A stretch of DNA of 64,000 nucleotides from assembly GCA_965216135.1 (NCBI GenBank), contig CBDCFL010000019.1, forward strand, positions 62,001 to 126,000, read 5' to 3'. Both the position numbers and the translations under genes were made by a program. The notes under the pieces are model-generated. The model did no database searches, had not been told where the DNA came from, and worked only from the letters and a program-made list of their open reading frames with translations. Shown here piece after piece: positions 50,193-58,338 of the stretch. The stretch comes from CBDCFL01 sp965216135. GTDB lineage: Bacteria; Pseudomonadota; Alphaproteobacteria; Rhodobacterales; Rhodobacteraceae. How positions within the stretch are numbered: position 1 is the first letter of the stretch; each line of letters opens with the position of its first letter.

Positions 50193-51863
50193 ATGCTGGG
50201 TCCGAAGCAAGAGGCGCAAAGCGCACTGTTCTATGATTTCTCAATAGAAGATTATGTCCCGCAGGACCACCTTCTTCGGTCGGTAGATCGGTTCGTTGAT
50301 CTTTCTGGCATCCGCCAGCATCTCGCACCGTTTTATAGCCACACTGGCCGACCATCCATCGATCCGGACCTTTTGATCCGTATGCTTCTGGTGGGCTATT
50401 GCCTTGGTATCAGGTCCGAACGCAGGCTGTGTGAAGAAGTGCATCTGAACCTGGCGTATCGCTGGTTTTGCTGCCTTGATCTGAACGATCCTGTGCCGGA
50501 TCATTCCACCTTTTCCAAGAACCGCCACGGTCGTTTTCGGGATTGTGATCTGCTGCGACACCTGTTTGAGACGGTGGTGGCGCGGTGCATCGAGGAGGGT
50601 CTAGTGAGCGGCCAGCGCTTTGCGGCGGATGCCAGCCTTATTGAAGCTGACGCCAACAAACAGAACTCTACGCCCAAAGAAGACTGGGATCCTAACGCCA
50701 TCAATCCAGACGATGCCTCGCGCGCCGTGCGAGAATATCTCGATGTGTTGGATGACGCGGCTTTCGGTGCCGCGACGACCGTCGAGCCCAAGTTCACATC
50801 GCATTCCGACCCGTCCAGCCAGTGGACTGCGGCCCGCAAAGGCCCTGCTTTCTTTGCGTATTCGACAAACTATCTGATCGACACTGATCATGCTGTCATC
50901 GTGGACGTCGAGGCAACTCGGTCGATCCGGGGCAGGCCGAAGTTGGTTCCGTGCGCACCATGCTGGATCGGGTCAAAGAGGGCTTTGGCCTCCATCCAGA
51001 GCGCATCATTGCGGACACGGCATATGGATCAGGGCCAATGCTCGGCTGGCTCGTGGACCGCGGTATCGCCCCGCATATCCCTGTGATCGATAAGGCTGGG
51101 CCCTCTGATGGCACCTGGACACGGGCCGACTTTGAATGGGATCCAGACAACGACCAATATGTCTGCCCCGAGGGTCAGGAGCTGAAGCAGTACCGTCGCA
51201 ACTATTCCGATCCCAATCGCGGCCCAACCGGCAAAGGCGTCGCCAAATACCGGGCGCTGAAACTGACCTGTCAGGATTGTCCGTCAAAAGCGCGCTGCTG
51301 CCCGAACATGGACTTCCGGTCAATTACCCGTGAACAGCATGAAGACGCCCGCCAAGTCGCGCGCGACATCGCCAAAACCCGCCAGTATGACATCTCGATG
51401 AAGCTGCGGAAGAAGGTCGAGATGCTCTTCGCCCACCTCAAGCGCATCCTCGGTCTCGGCAGGCTCCGACCGTGCCTATCCGGTTGTCACCCACACCCAC
51501 TATATGTATGGCGTGGCGTCGAGTGGCCCGGGAGGGGGACAAAGCGGGGATGGATGTCTCGCAGCGTGAAGACCTTTCGTTTTCGCGGTCGCTTCCTGAG
51601 TTCCAGCGACTTTTCCCGGATGGCACGGCCTGTGCCGCCTAAATTGCTGGCGATGTCACCGCTCCCACTTACGCCCAGCTTTACTCGGGCGATTGGGAGC
51701 ACCCTAGATGTAGTGGGTGTGGGTGACAACCGGATAGGCACGGCTCCGACTACGCGGCCCATGCGGCGCAAATGACGAATTCCTCCTTGCCGCAACAGCC
51801 CAAAACCTCCGCAAACTGGCTAAGATCTTTCCTGCAACGCAGAAACCTCAAACAGCCCGATAG
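50193..51863 (+). pseudogene. IS1182-family transposase, frameshifted and interrupted by a MITE-like insert
   Basis: The start MLGPKQEAQSALFYDFSIEDY is typical of IS1182. The first frame continues through HLLRSVDRFVDL, DPVPDHSTFSKNRHGRF and ASLIEADANK to ATRSIR near 50930. There one extra G shifts reading to the frame with TMLDRVKEGFGLHPERIIADTAYGSG and FAHLKRILGLGRLR. At 51470 a 274-base insert breaks the frame. After it the last residues LRGPCGANDEFLLAATAQNLRKL lead to TAG 51861. Both lesions prevent a functional enzyme. The right end of the element runs into a transporter-gene remnant. Confidence 0.88.
51470..51743. mobile_element. MITE-like element with long perfect terminal inverted repeats
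   Basis: It starts CCGTGCCTATCCGGTTGTC and ends with the exact reverse complement. The perfect inverted repeat continues for about 33 bases on each side (to CACCCACTA / TAGTGGGTG). It is flanked by CTCCGA on both sides (51464-51469 and 51744-51749), which may extend to GGCTCCGAC depending on how the ends are drawn. 274 bases with no coding frame. Removing it restores the IS1182 frame exactly (GRLR-LRGPCG). Confidence 0.85.
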
Positions 51864-51894
51864 AAAAGGCGTTCGAAACGGCGGCGGGACAGGC

Positions 51895-52165
51895 GTCACC
51901 ACGGGAATGATGATTCTTCGCGCGCGGACGCGGGTCGATCTGGACGCGGAAGAGATTGCCGTGGCGGCGGCGCCGACGACCGACGCGGATATGGGCAAGA
52001 AGGTAAATGTCGGTGCCAGGCCGGAAGACCTAGTTCGGACAGAAGGGCCAGCTTGACCTTGTGCCCGGCATTCACGAAGGCCTGCGCGGCGATAAGGTCA
52101 TGCTGGCAGCCGATCCGAACAAGATCCAGGTCTTCCTCCACGGCAAGTCGCTTTACTATCGATAG
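51895..52165 (+). pseudogene. C-terminal remnant of a sugar ABC transporter ATPase (UgpC/MalK-like)
   Basis: One frame gives LDAEEIAVAAAPTTDADMGKKVNVGARPEDLV, matching the TOBE-domain motif 'G.RPE.L' of carbohydrate-importer ATPases. After a frame change near 52045 the end reads DLVPGIHEGLRGDKVMLAADP, then NKIQVFLHGKSLYYR and TAG. All of the nucleotide-binding domain is missing, replaced by the IS1182 element. It shows that a carbohydrate importer once lay here, next to the 2-hydroxyacid dehydrogenase gene. Confidence 0.6.
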
Positions 52166-52255
52166 TCGCGACCGTCCCGGCCCGGCCGCCGAACCCGCCT
52201 TGCCGACACCGGTCCATCCTGCCATTGCTTGGCCGAGGACTTTCGGGATCGGCAC

Positions 52256-53221
52256 ATGACGAGAACCGCGGTTTTGGCAATCGGCGACTATCCAGAGATG
52301 GATTCCGCGCCGATGTGGCAGGATTACGCGGCACGCTTTGTGCCGGACAGCGCCGAGATCGCAGGGCTGGAGCAAGATTGCCGTGCAGGGATCAGGGCGG
52401 TCGCCTTCATGGGGCATTCACCGTTCGGGGCGGATGAGATGTCAAAGCTCGCGAATCTCGGACTGATCTCGAATTACGGCGTTGGCTATGACGCAATCGA
52501 CATTGCCGCCGCCAGCGAACGCGGTATCTGGGTCACGAACACGCCGGATGTCCTTTCCGACGATGTGGCCGATCTGGCGATCGCGATATGGCTGGCCCAG
52601 TCGCGGCGGCTGGTCGATGCTGAGAGCTGGCTGCGGGCGGGCAACTGGCGAAACGGCGAATATCCCCTTGCCCGCAAAGCAAGCAGCGGCCGGGCAGGCG
52701 TGCTCGGCTTGGGGCGGATCGGACGCGAGATCGCCGATCGGCTGGCGGCCTTCAAGATGGACATCCATTACGTCTCCAGAATGCCGAGAGACACACCGGG
52801 CTGGACTTATCACGACAACCCGGTTTCGCTTGCGCGGGCGGTGGATATCCTGTTCATCGCCCTGGTCGGCGGCACCGAAACCCGGGGGCTTGTATCCGCC
52901 GATGTCATCTCGGCGCTAGGCGGAAAGGGCGTTCTGATCAACATCTCAAGGGGAAGCACGGTGGACGAGGCGGCGCTGCTCGACGCGCTGGAGGAAGGTG
53001 AAATCGCCGGCGCGGCGCTGGATGTGTTCCGGAGTGAGCCGGATGTGGATGCCCGGTTTCTGGCGCTGAAAAACGTTGTACTTCAACCGCATCTGGGTTC
53101 GGCAACGGTTGAGACCCGCGGCGAGATGGGCCGGCTGCAGAGGCGCAATATCGACGCCTTTCTGCGCGGGGAACCGTTGCTGACCCCGGTCAACAAAACG
53201 ATGGCGCGACGCCGGGCCTGA
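52256..53221 (+). CDS. D-isomer-specific 2-hydroxyacid dehydrogenase
   Basis: 321 residues from ATG 52256. Substrate-domain segment LGLISNYGVGYDAIDIAAASERGIWVTNTP, NAD motif AGVLGLGRIGREIADRL, and the catalytic Arg/Glu/His set in LINISRGSTVDEAAL, GAALDVFRSEPDV and VVLQPHLGSAT. It resembles hydroxypyruvate/glyoxylate and other 2-keto acid reductases. With the dehydratase operon at 43-48 kb and the ABC remnant it may belong to sugar-acid metabolism. The SDR fragment starts 31 bases downstream, so the two were probably co-transcribed. Confidence 0.93.
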   Translation: MTRTAVLAIGDYPEMDSAPMWQDYAARFVPDSAEIAGLEQDCRAGIRAVAFMGHSPFGADEMSKLANLGLISNYGVGYDAIDIAAASERGIWVTNTPDVLSDDVADLAIAIWLAQSRRLVDAESWLRAGNWRNGEYPLARKASSGRAGVLGLGRIGREIADRLAAFKMDIHYVSRMPRDTPGWTYHDNPVSLARAVDILFIALVGGTETRGLVSADVISALGGKGVLINISRGSTVDEAALLDALEEGEIAGAALDVFRSEPDVDARFLALKNVVLQPHLGSATVETRGEMGRLQRRNIDAFLRGEPLLTPVNKTMARRRA

Positions 53222-53252
53222 CGTCCGCGCGTCGGGAAGGGAGAACTTGCAG

Positions 53253-53540
53253 ATGCCGAACATCGTGATCACGGGCGCAGGCAGCGGGATCGGCCGGACC
53301 GTCGCGCGTCGGTTTCTTAAGGCCGGCTGGCAGGTCGCGCTGGTCGGCAGGCGGGCGGACAGGCTGGACGAAACGGCCGAAGGATCGGAACACGCGTTCA
53401 TCCTACCCTTCGATGTTGGAGAGCCCGATCAGGTCGACGCAGGTTTCGCCGAATACGGCCGCGCTTGCCCCCGGTCGAGGATTGGCTGAACCTGTGTGCG
53501 GTCAATATCACGGGCATGTTTCTGTGCGCGCGCGGCGTTC
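53253..53540 (+). pseudogene. Short-chain dehydrogenase, deleted and truncated
   Basis: ATG 53253 after GGGAGAACT starts MPNIVITGAGSGIGRTVARRF with a normal cofactor loop. After FDVGEPDQVDAGFAEYG the sequence jumps, with a frame change, to VEDWLNLCAVNITGMFLCARG, so the NNAG segment is deleted. The gene ends abruptly at about 53540, where the dispersed repeat and then an IS30 copy begin. The catalytic Ser-Tyr-Lys region is absent, so it is not functional. Confidence 0.75.
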
Positions 53541-53546
53541 GGCATG

Positions 53547-53614
53547 ATGCGGCATACAGGGGCTAGTTGGCAAGGTAGTACAATTTTTTTTTGTGAAGGC
53601 ACCACGTTCAACAA
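53547..53614 (+). repeat. Dispersed direct repeat, copy 2
   Basis: Same repeat as 48763-48829: ATGCGGCATACAGGGGCTAG, TTGGCAAGGTAGTA, a longer T-run, then ACGTTCAACAAG. It abuts the truncated SDR and lies 45 bases before the IS30 copy 2 left end. Confidence 0.7.
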
Positions 53615-53658
53615 GTCGCCCGAATCTGTACCTGCGATAAGCGTCTGCTTTGCGGGGT

Positions 53659-54878
53659 GGCCTCAACGGGTGGACGCAACACTTTAATCTTTAGGAAGAG
53701 ATGGAGTGTTGAGCATGAAGTATCGTCGTCGCATTTACTATTCGGCCACGCAGCGGGCTGAGATTTGGGATCGTTGGCAGCGCGGAGAGTCGATGAGTTC
53801 GATTGGGCGGGTGTTTGACCGGCAATCATCCTCGGTCTTTTCCGTTATCTCGCCGACAGGCGGCATCCGCCCGCCAGGTCGCAGACGTGGTAGCCGCGCC
53901 CTGAGCCTTTCTGAGCGCGAGGAGATTTCGCGCGGGCTTAGCATCAAACGATCACTTCGCGTGATCGCCCACCAATTAGGACGCGCGCCCTCAACCATCA
54001 GCCGCGAGGTTCGACGGAATGGCGGATCTGCTAACTATCGCGCGACGACCTCTGATCAGGCAGCATGGGATCGCGCATTGCGCCCCAAGACATGCAAGCT
54101 GGCTTGCCACCCAGCTTTGGCCCAAGCAGTATCGGCAAAGCTTCGGCGCAAGTGGTCACCCGAGCAGATTGCGGGCTGGCTCAAGCGTACGTTCCCGAAA
54201 AAAGCGCAGAAACAAGTGTCGCACGAAACGATATACAGAAGCCTTTATATACAGGCGCGCGGCGTACTGAAGAAGGAGTTGCTGGAGCATCTGCGCGCCA
54301 AACGCACTGTCCGGCGCTCCAAGCATGCAAGCCTCAAGCGCAACGGTTTGGGGCAGATCAAAAACGCCGTATCGATCAGTCAAAGACCCGCGTCCGTGGA
54401 AGACAGAGCGGTGCCAGGGCATTGGGAAGGCGATCTGATCGGAGGGTCGAAGAACAGTTATATAACGACCCTAGTGGAACGCCATTCGCGGTATGTGATG
54501 CTGGTCAAAGTCGCCAACAAGGACACCGAAAGCGTCATCTCTGGGCTAATCAAATCGGCACAGAGATTGCCACGCGAACTCTACAAGTCCCTGACATGGG
54601 ATCGCGGCAAAGAGCTGGCAGATCACCCGCGCCTGACCATAGCGACCGATATCGACGTCTACTTTTGCGACCCACACTCCCCGTGGCAACGCGGTTCGAA
54701 CGAAAACACCAACCGGCTTCTCCGGCAATATCTGCCAAGGGGAACTGATTTATCCGTTCATTCTCAAGCAAAGCTCAGCGCGATCGCACGTCAGTTGAAC
54801 GAAAGGCCTCGCAAGACCTTGCAATACCAAACGCCAGCAGAGAAATTTGCCGAGTGTGTTGCGTCGATCAGTTGAGCC
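53659..54878 (+). mobile_element. IS30-family element, copy 2
   Basis: Left end GGCCTCAACGGGTGGACGCAACAC at 53659. The right end, read inward, is GGCTCAACTGATCGACGCAACAC at 54878. It is an inverted near-duplicate of 48897-50107, and the pair brackets 50.1-53.7 kb, so recombination between them would invert that segment. Confidence 0.85.
53715..54875 (+). CDS. IS30-family transposase, copy 2, intact
   Basis: 386 residues from ATG 53715 (GTG 53706 is an alternative). Full IS30 architecture: N-terminal helix-turn-helix, HWEGDLIGG, TWDRGKEL, VYFCDPHSPWQRGSNENTN with the catalytic Asp and Glu, and the C-terminal LNERPRKTLQYQTPAEKF. No lesion is seen, so this copy may be able to mobilise both IS30 elements. 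Confidence 0.93.
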   Translation: MKYRRRIYYSATQRAEIWDRWQRGESMSSIGRVFDRQSSSVFSVISPTGGIRPPGRRRGSRALSLSEREEISRGLSIKRSLRVIAHQLGRAPSTISREVRRNGGSANYRATTSDQAAWDRALRPKTCKLACHPALAQAVSAKLRRKWSPEQIAGWLKRTFPKKAQKQVSHETIYRSLYIQARGVLKKELLEHLRAKRTVRRSKHASLKRNGLGQIKNAVSISQRPASVEDRAVPGHWEGDLIGGSKNSYITTLVERHSRYVMLVKVANKDTESVISGLIKSAQRLPRELYKSLTWDRGKELADHPRLTIATDIDVYFCDPHSPWQRGSNENTNRLLRQYLPRGTDLSVHSQAKLSAIARQLNERPRKTLQYQTPAEKFAECVASIS

Positions 54879-54979
54879 CGCCGGCAAAACCGCCGTTCGC
54901 TGCAAAGCAACGCGTAGGGTCGGGTTGAAGGACGCCACAGCGGATCAAAGCGGACGCTCGAACTATCCGTTCCAACTGA

Positions 54980-55105
54980 CGCGTCCTGTCTAATTCGAAC
55001 GTTGATACTCCGTTCCACCTGCGTGCTGTAGTTTCGACAATACGCCGTTTGATGGCCGCGGGTGCACAAATGGGCGATCTGGAAAAAGAGCTGGAGGCAA
55101 TGTAA
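54980..55105 (+). pseudogene. Possible C-terminal remnant of an unknown gene
   Basis: An open stretch of 41 codons ending VSTIRRLMAAGAQMGDLEKE and a few more residues before TAA at 55103. The amphipathic, Glu-rich end looks like real protein, and it lies 45 bases before the SDR at 55151, as an upstream operon gene would. The rest was presumably lost with the IS30 insertion. I do not recognise the family. Confidence 0.3.
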
Positions 55106-55150
55106 GCATTGCCCGGGTCATGAAACTCGCGTCCGTCAAGGATTATCAAT

Positions 55151-55906
55151 ATGGCAGAATTCGCCGTCTATCCCAGTCTTTCCGGCAAATCGGTTCTCGT
55201 CACCGGAGGCGCATCGGGCATTGGCGCAGAAATCGTCAGGGCGTTTGCGGAGCAAGGATCGAATGTCGGGTTTATCGATCTCGACGAGGTTTCGGGCAAC
55301 CGGCTTCTTTCTGAAATTGGCGATGATCATGAATTCGCATGCTGCGATCTTCGAAACATCGACGCGCTGCGAGGCACCATAGAAAGCTTGGAAGAGAAGC
55401 TAGGATCGTTTTCGGTCTTGGCCAACAACGCGGCCCGAGATGATCGGCACAATTGGGAAGATGTTACCCCCGAATACTGGGACGAACGCATGGCCACAAA
55501 TCTGCGGCATATGTTCTTCGCCATTCAATCCGTAGCGCCTGGGATGATCAAGACCGGTGCTGGCTCCATTATCAATCTCGGGTCAGGTTCTTGGTGGCAG
55601 GCAAATGGAGGGTTTCCGGCCTATACCACAGCAAAATCCGCGGTTCATGGCCTAACGAGAACGATGGCCCGCGATCTTGGAAAGCACCGCATCCGTGTCA
55701 ATACCGTTGTTCCTGGATGGATCATGACCGAGCGACAAAAGAAACTTTGGGTTACGCCCGAGGAATTGAACAAGCAAGTTGAACGGCAATGCCTACCGGA
55801 TACCATTGAACCCGTCTTTGTAGCCCGAATGGTTCTGTTTTTGGCTTCTGACGATGCCGCGATGTGCAGCGCAAACAACTTCATGGTCGAAGCTGGATCA
55901 ATTTAG
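55151..55906 (+). CDS. Short-chain dehydrogenase/reductase, sugar dehydrogenase-like
   Basis: 251 residues from ATG 55151. Cofactor motif TGGASGIG at 18-25, acidic FIDLDEVSG (NAD preference), NNAARDDRHNWEDVTPEYWDE, catalytic SGSWWQANGGFPAYTTAKSA (Ser, Tyr, Lys) and VVPGWIMTERQ. The DDRH/W segment and WIMTERQ are seen in SDRs annotated as L-arabinose, galactose or rhamnose dehydrogenases. With the dehydratase and 2-hydroxyacid dehydrogenase nearby it would fit oxidation of a free sugar to its lactone. The IS66 left end begins 8 bases after the stop. Confidence 0.9.
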   Translation: MAEFAVYPSLSGKSVLVTGGASGIGAEIVRAFAEQGSNVGFIDLDEVSGNRLLSEIGDDHEFACCDLRNIDALRGTIESLEEKLGSFSVLANNAARDDRHNWEDVTPEYWDERMATNLRHMFFAIQSVAPGMIKTGAGSIINLGSGSWWQANGGFPAYTTAKSAVHGLTRTMARDLGKHRIRVNTVVPGWIMTERQKKLWVTPEELNKQVERQCLPDTIEPVFVARMVLFLASDDAAMCSANNFMVEAGSI

Positions 55907-55998
55907 ATCAAGCGTAAGCGTCCGGTGTGCCCCGCCTAACGGCGCAGATTTTGATGGGTTAGTGTCCACCATTGATAGTGGACACTTAGGGGCCCTCT

Positions 55999-56361
55999 AT
56001 GGCTGTGACGCAGAAGAAGCGGCGTTGGCCGGATGATGAGAAGCGTTCAATCTGTTTTCAGACGACGGCGGCTGGTGTTTCGGTTGCGCAGGTTGCACGT
56101 CGGTATGCGATGAATGCCAATCTGATATTCAAATGGCTGAAGGATGATCGGTATGCTCCCGCCGTGGATGTTGTGCCGGAAGCTGACGGCCCTGTATTTT
56201 TGCCAGTCGGGATTGAAGCGTCAGCCAGCGTTGATCCAGCCGTGACCAGCACTCCGTCAGGCCGAATTGAGATCGAGCTGTCCAACGGTCACCGGATTAT
56301 AGCCGGGGGCGGTTTTGATGCGGATATGTTGGCACGTTTGTTGAAAGGGCTTTCTTCGTGA
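55999..56361 (+). CDS. tnpA: IS66 TnpA accessory protein
   Basis: 120 residues from ATG 55999 (MAVTQKKRRWPDDEK). A helix-turn-helix of the Orf1 type follows (GVSVAQVARRYAMNANLIFKWLKDDR), with a C-terminal RIEIELSNGHRIIAGGGFDADMLARLLK. It is a DNA-binding accessory protein needed for IS66 transposition. Its stop overlaps the next start as GTGA. Confidence 0.9.
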   Translation: MAVTQKKRRWPDDEKRSICFQTTAAGVSVAQVARRYAMNANLIFKWLKDDRYAPAVDVVPEADGPVFLPVGIEASASVDPAVTSTPSGRIEIELSNGHRIIAGGGFDADMLARLLKGLSS

Positions 56362-56705
56362 TCCCCGTGCCAGGCAACACACGGGTCTGGCTGGCGGCGG
56401 GCGTGACAGACATGCGGCGGGGTTTCAATACTCTGGCGGCGCAGGCCGAGCAGGTTTTGGTAGAGGATCCGTTTTCCGGCCATCTATTTGTGTTTCGGGG
56501 GCGGCGTGGTGATTTGCTCAAAATTATCTGGTGGGACAGCCAGGGAGCCTGCCTGTTTTCCAAGCGTCTTGAACGGGGCCGGTTTGTTTGGCCTGCCGCT
56601 AAAGACGGCAAGGTCTGCCTGACGTCGGCGCAACTGGCGATGCTGCTGGAGGGCATTGACTGGCGCATTCCACAGCGGACATGGCGGCCTTTGAAAGCAG
56701 GGTAA
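56358..56705 (+). CDS. tnpB: IS66 TnpB (Orf2) accessory protein
   Basis: 115 residues from GTG 56358. The family pattern is unmistakable: VWLAAGVTDMRRGFNTLAAQ, DPFSGHLFVFRGRRGDLLKI, WWDSQGACLFSKRLERGRFVW and the SAQLAMLLEGIDWR end. Complete, and essential for IS66 movement together with TnpA and TnpC. Confidence 0.95.
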   Translation: MIPVPGNTRVWLAAGVTDMRRGFNTLAAQAEQVLVEDPFSGHLFVFRGRRGDLLKIIWWDSQGACLFSKRLERGRFVWPAAKDGKVCLTSAQLAMLLEGIDWRIPQRTWRPLKAG

Positions 56706-56777
56706 TCAGGCGTAAATATCAAGTAATACAGGCGTTTATGGATTCACATTCAGGGCGCAATTCTGTATAGAATAGCC

Positions 56778-57761
56778 ATGTTGAACGCCCTTGATAACCT
56801 GCCAGAAGACCCCGTTGAACTACGGCGTGTCACCGAGCTTTTAGCGTCAGAGGTGAAGGCACAGGCGCTGATGATCGAGAAGCTTCAGCATCAGCTACAC
56901 GGGGCAAACCGGCACCGTTTCGGATCCAAATCCGAGGGCATGGATCAACTGCAATTGTTTGCCGAGAATGAAGAGATTGCAGAGGCGGCGGTAAAGGCCG
57001 CAGAAACCGCGCCTGCTGAACCGATAGAGCTGAAGGAAAAGCCAAGGCGCAAACCGCTGCCCGATCATCTGGAACGTATCGAGCAGGTTTTGTCTGTTGG
57101 CGAGGATTGCCCTGAGTGCGGTGGCGATCTCTCAAAGCTGGGCGAAGATATTACCGAAGAGCTGGAATACATCCCGGGCCGCTTTGTGGTGAACAAAATC
57201 ACCCGACCGCGTATGGCCTGCCGTCGCTGTGAGGCGATATCGCAAGCCCCGATGCCCTCGCGCCCGATTGAACGGGGCCGACCTGGTCCCGGCCTGCTGG
57301 CGCATGTTCTGGTGAGCAGGTTTGCAGATCATCTGCCGCTTTACCGCCAGTCGCAAATTTATGCCCGTGAGGGTGTCGATCTGGATCGCTCGACTATGGC
57401 AGATTGGGTGGGCAAATCTACCGGGCTTCTGGAACCATTGGCCGAGGCCATTGCAAAACGGGCCAAAGGTGGCACATCCCTGTTTGCAGATGATACCCCA
57501 CTGAAGATGTTAGCCCCAGGAAACAAAAAGACCAGGACAGCCCGCATCCGGGCCTATGTCAGAGACGAACGACCATGGTCCGGCCCGTGCGCCACAGGCG
57601 CACAAACAGACAATCTGTCCAGCTGTGCTGGACGGGCACCGCCCTGCGTTTGGTATCAGTTCACAGTGGATCGAAAGGGTGAGCACCCGGTCAAGCACCT
57701 GTCTGGTTATCAAGGCTGGGTGCACGACAAACAAATACACGTGGGACAACAGGAAAATTAA
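56778..57761 (+). pseudogene. tnpC: IS66 TnpC transposase, C-terminally truncated
   Basis: Starts at ATG 56778. Leucine-rich coiled N-terminus (LMIEKLQHQLHGANRHRFGSKSE), zinc-finger-like CPECGGDL...CRRCEAI, and the catalytic domain start (RGRPGPGLLAHVLVSRFADHLPLYRQ, SLFADDTPLKML with the first Asp). After RDERPWSG about 16 residues are inserted (near 57580-57640), then WYQFTVDRKGEHP follows and the frame leaves IS66 at about 57727, with a foreign tail to TAA 57761. Normal TnpC has about 520 residues, so the remaining catalytic residues are lost. Confidence 0.85.
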
Positions 57762-58329
57762 ATCGCTCGGAGACGGTTACGATTCGATTGGACCCGAGGT
57801 TGAACTACCTGTGCGACCTTGCTGCCGAACGCAACGAAGGACCAAGTCTTCATTTATCGAGGCAGCAATCGACGAAAAAATCCAATCAATGGTCATTGCC
57901 AGTTGGCGAGATCGGGATGATAGCCAGACCCTCGGTTCCCGTTCGGATTATCTATGGCATGTCCGCGAAAGCGAGCGGCTTTCGTCACTTGGCTTCGCCG
58001 CTCCTCACCTTATGACATTTGAGGAGCAACAAATCTGGGCTGTTATAAGTGAACACGGCTATTTTTGGCGTGGCCGCTTTGTATCCGATGGGGACGAAGA
58101 GATTTGGAGTTAGGAGGAATGCGCTGAAAACGTGCTTTTGCGTGATCGCGTCGAGTCCGAATGGACTAGCATCGTAACCCTCGCCCGTGTCCCTTCGCAG
58201 GTGGCGCTTGGAGATGCCAAATCAGATATTCTTCCTCGCGCCCAAGAAAATCCAAAAATTCTTCCGCCCCTAAAAAAACTGGCCGCACCGGCGACTACAG
58301 TCGACCTCGACGATGAGATTCCTTTCTAG
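57734..58329 (+). pseudogene. Decayed ribbon-helix-helix-like gene next to the integrase
   Basis: From 57773 one frame reads TVTIRLDPRLNYLCDLAAER, the typical beta-strand plus helix of a ribbon-helix-helix DNA-binding protein. After a one-base loss near 57838 the expected second helix continues in another frame (RTKSSFIEAAIDEKIQ). That frame runs through SDYLWHVRESERLSSLGFAA to an in-frame TAG at 58111. The same frame then continues past it (LLRDRVESEWTSIVTLARVP ... DLDDEIPF) to TAG at 58327. One frameshift and one nonsense codon therefore break a gene of roughly 180 codons. It lies 9 bases before the integrase. The N-terminus may be lost at the IS66 junction. Confidence 0.55.
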
Positions 58330-58338
58330 GATAGCTTT

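Larger units (their letters stand above)
55914..57727 (+). mobile_element. IS66-family element, truncated at its right end
   Basis: The left end reads GTAAGCGTCCGGTGTG, the characteristic IS66 terminal sequence. A further inverted repeat GTGTCCAC/GTGGACAC lies at 55962-55985. It carries tnpA, tnpB and the first 60 percent of tnpC. Similarity stops at about 57727, where unrelated island DNA begins, and no right inverted repeat is present. Confidence 0.85.
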
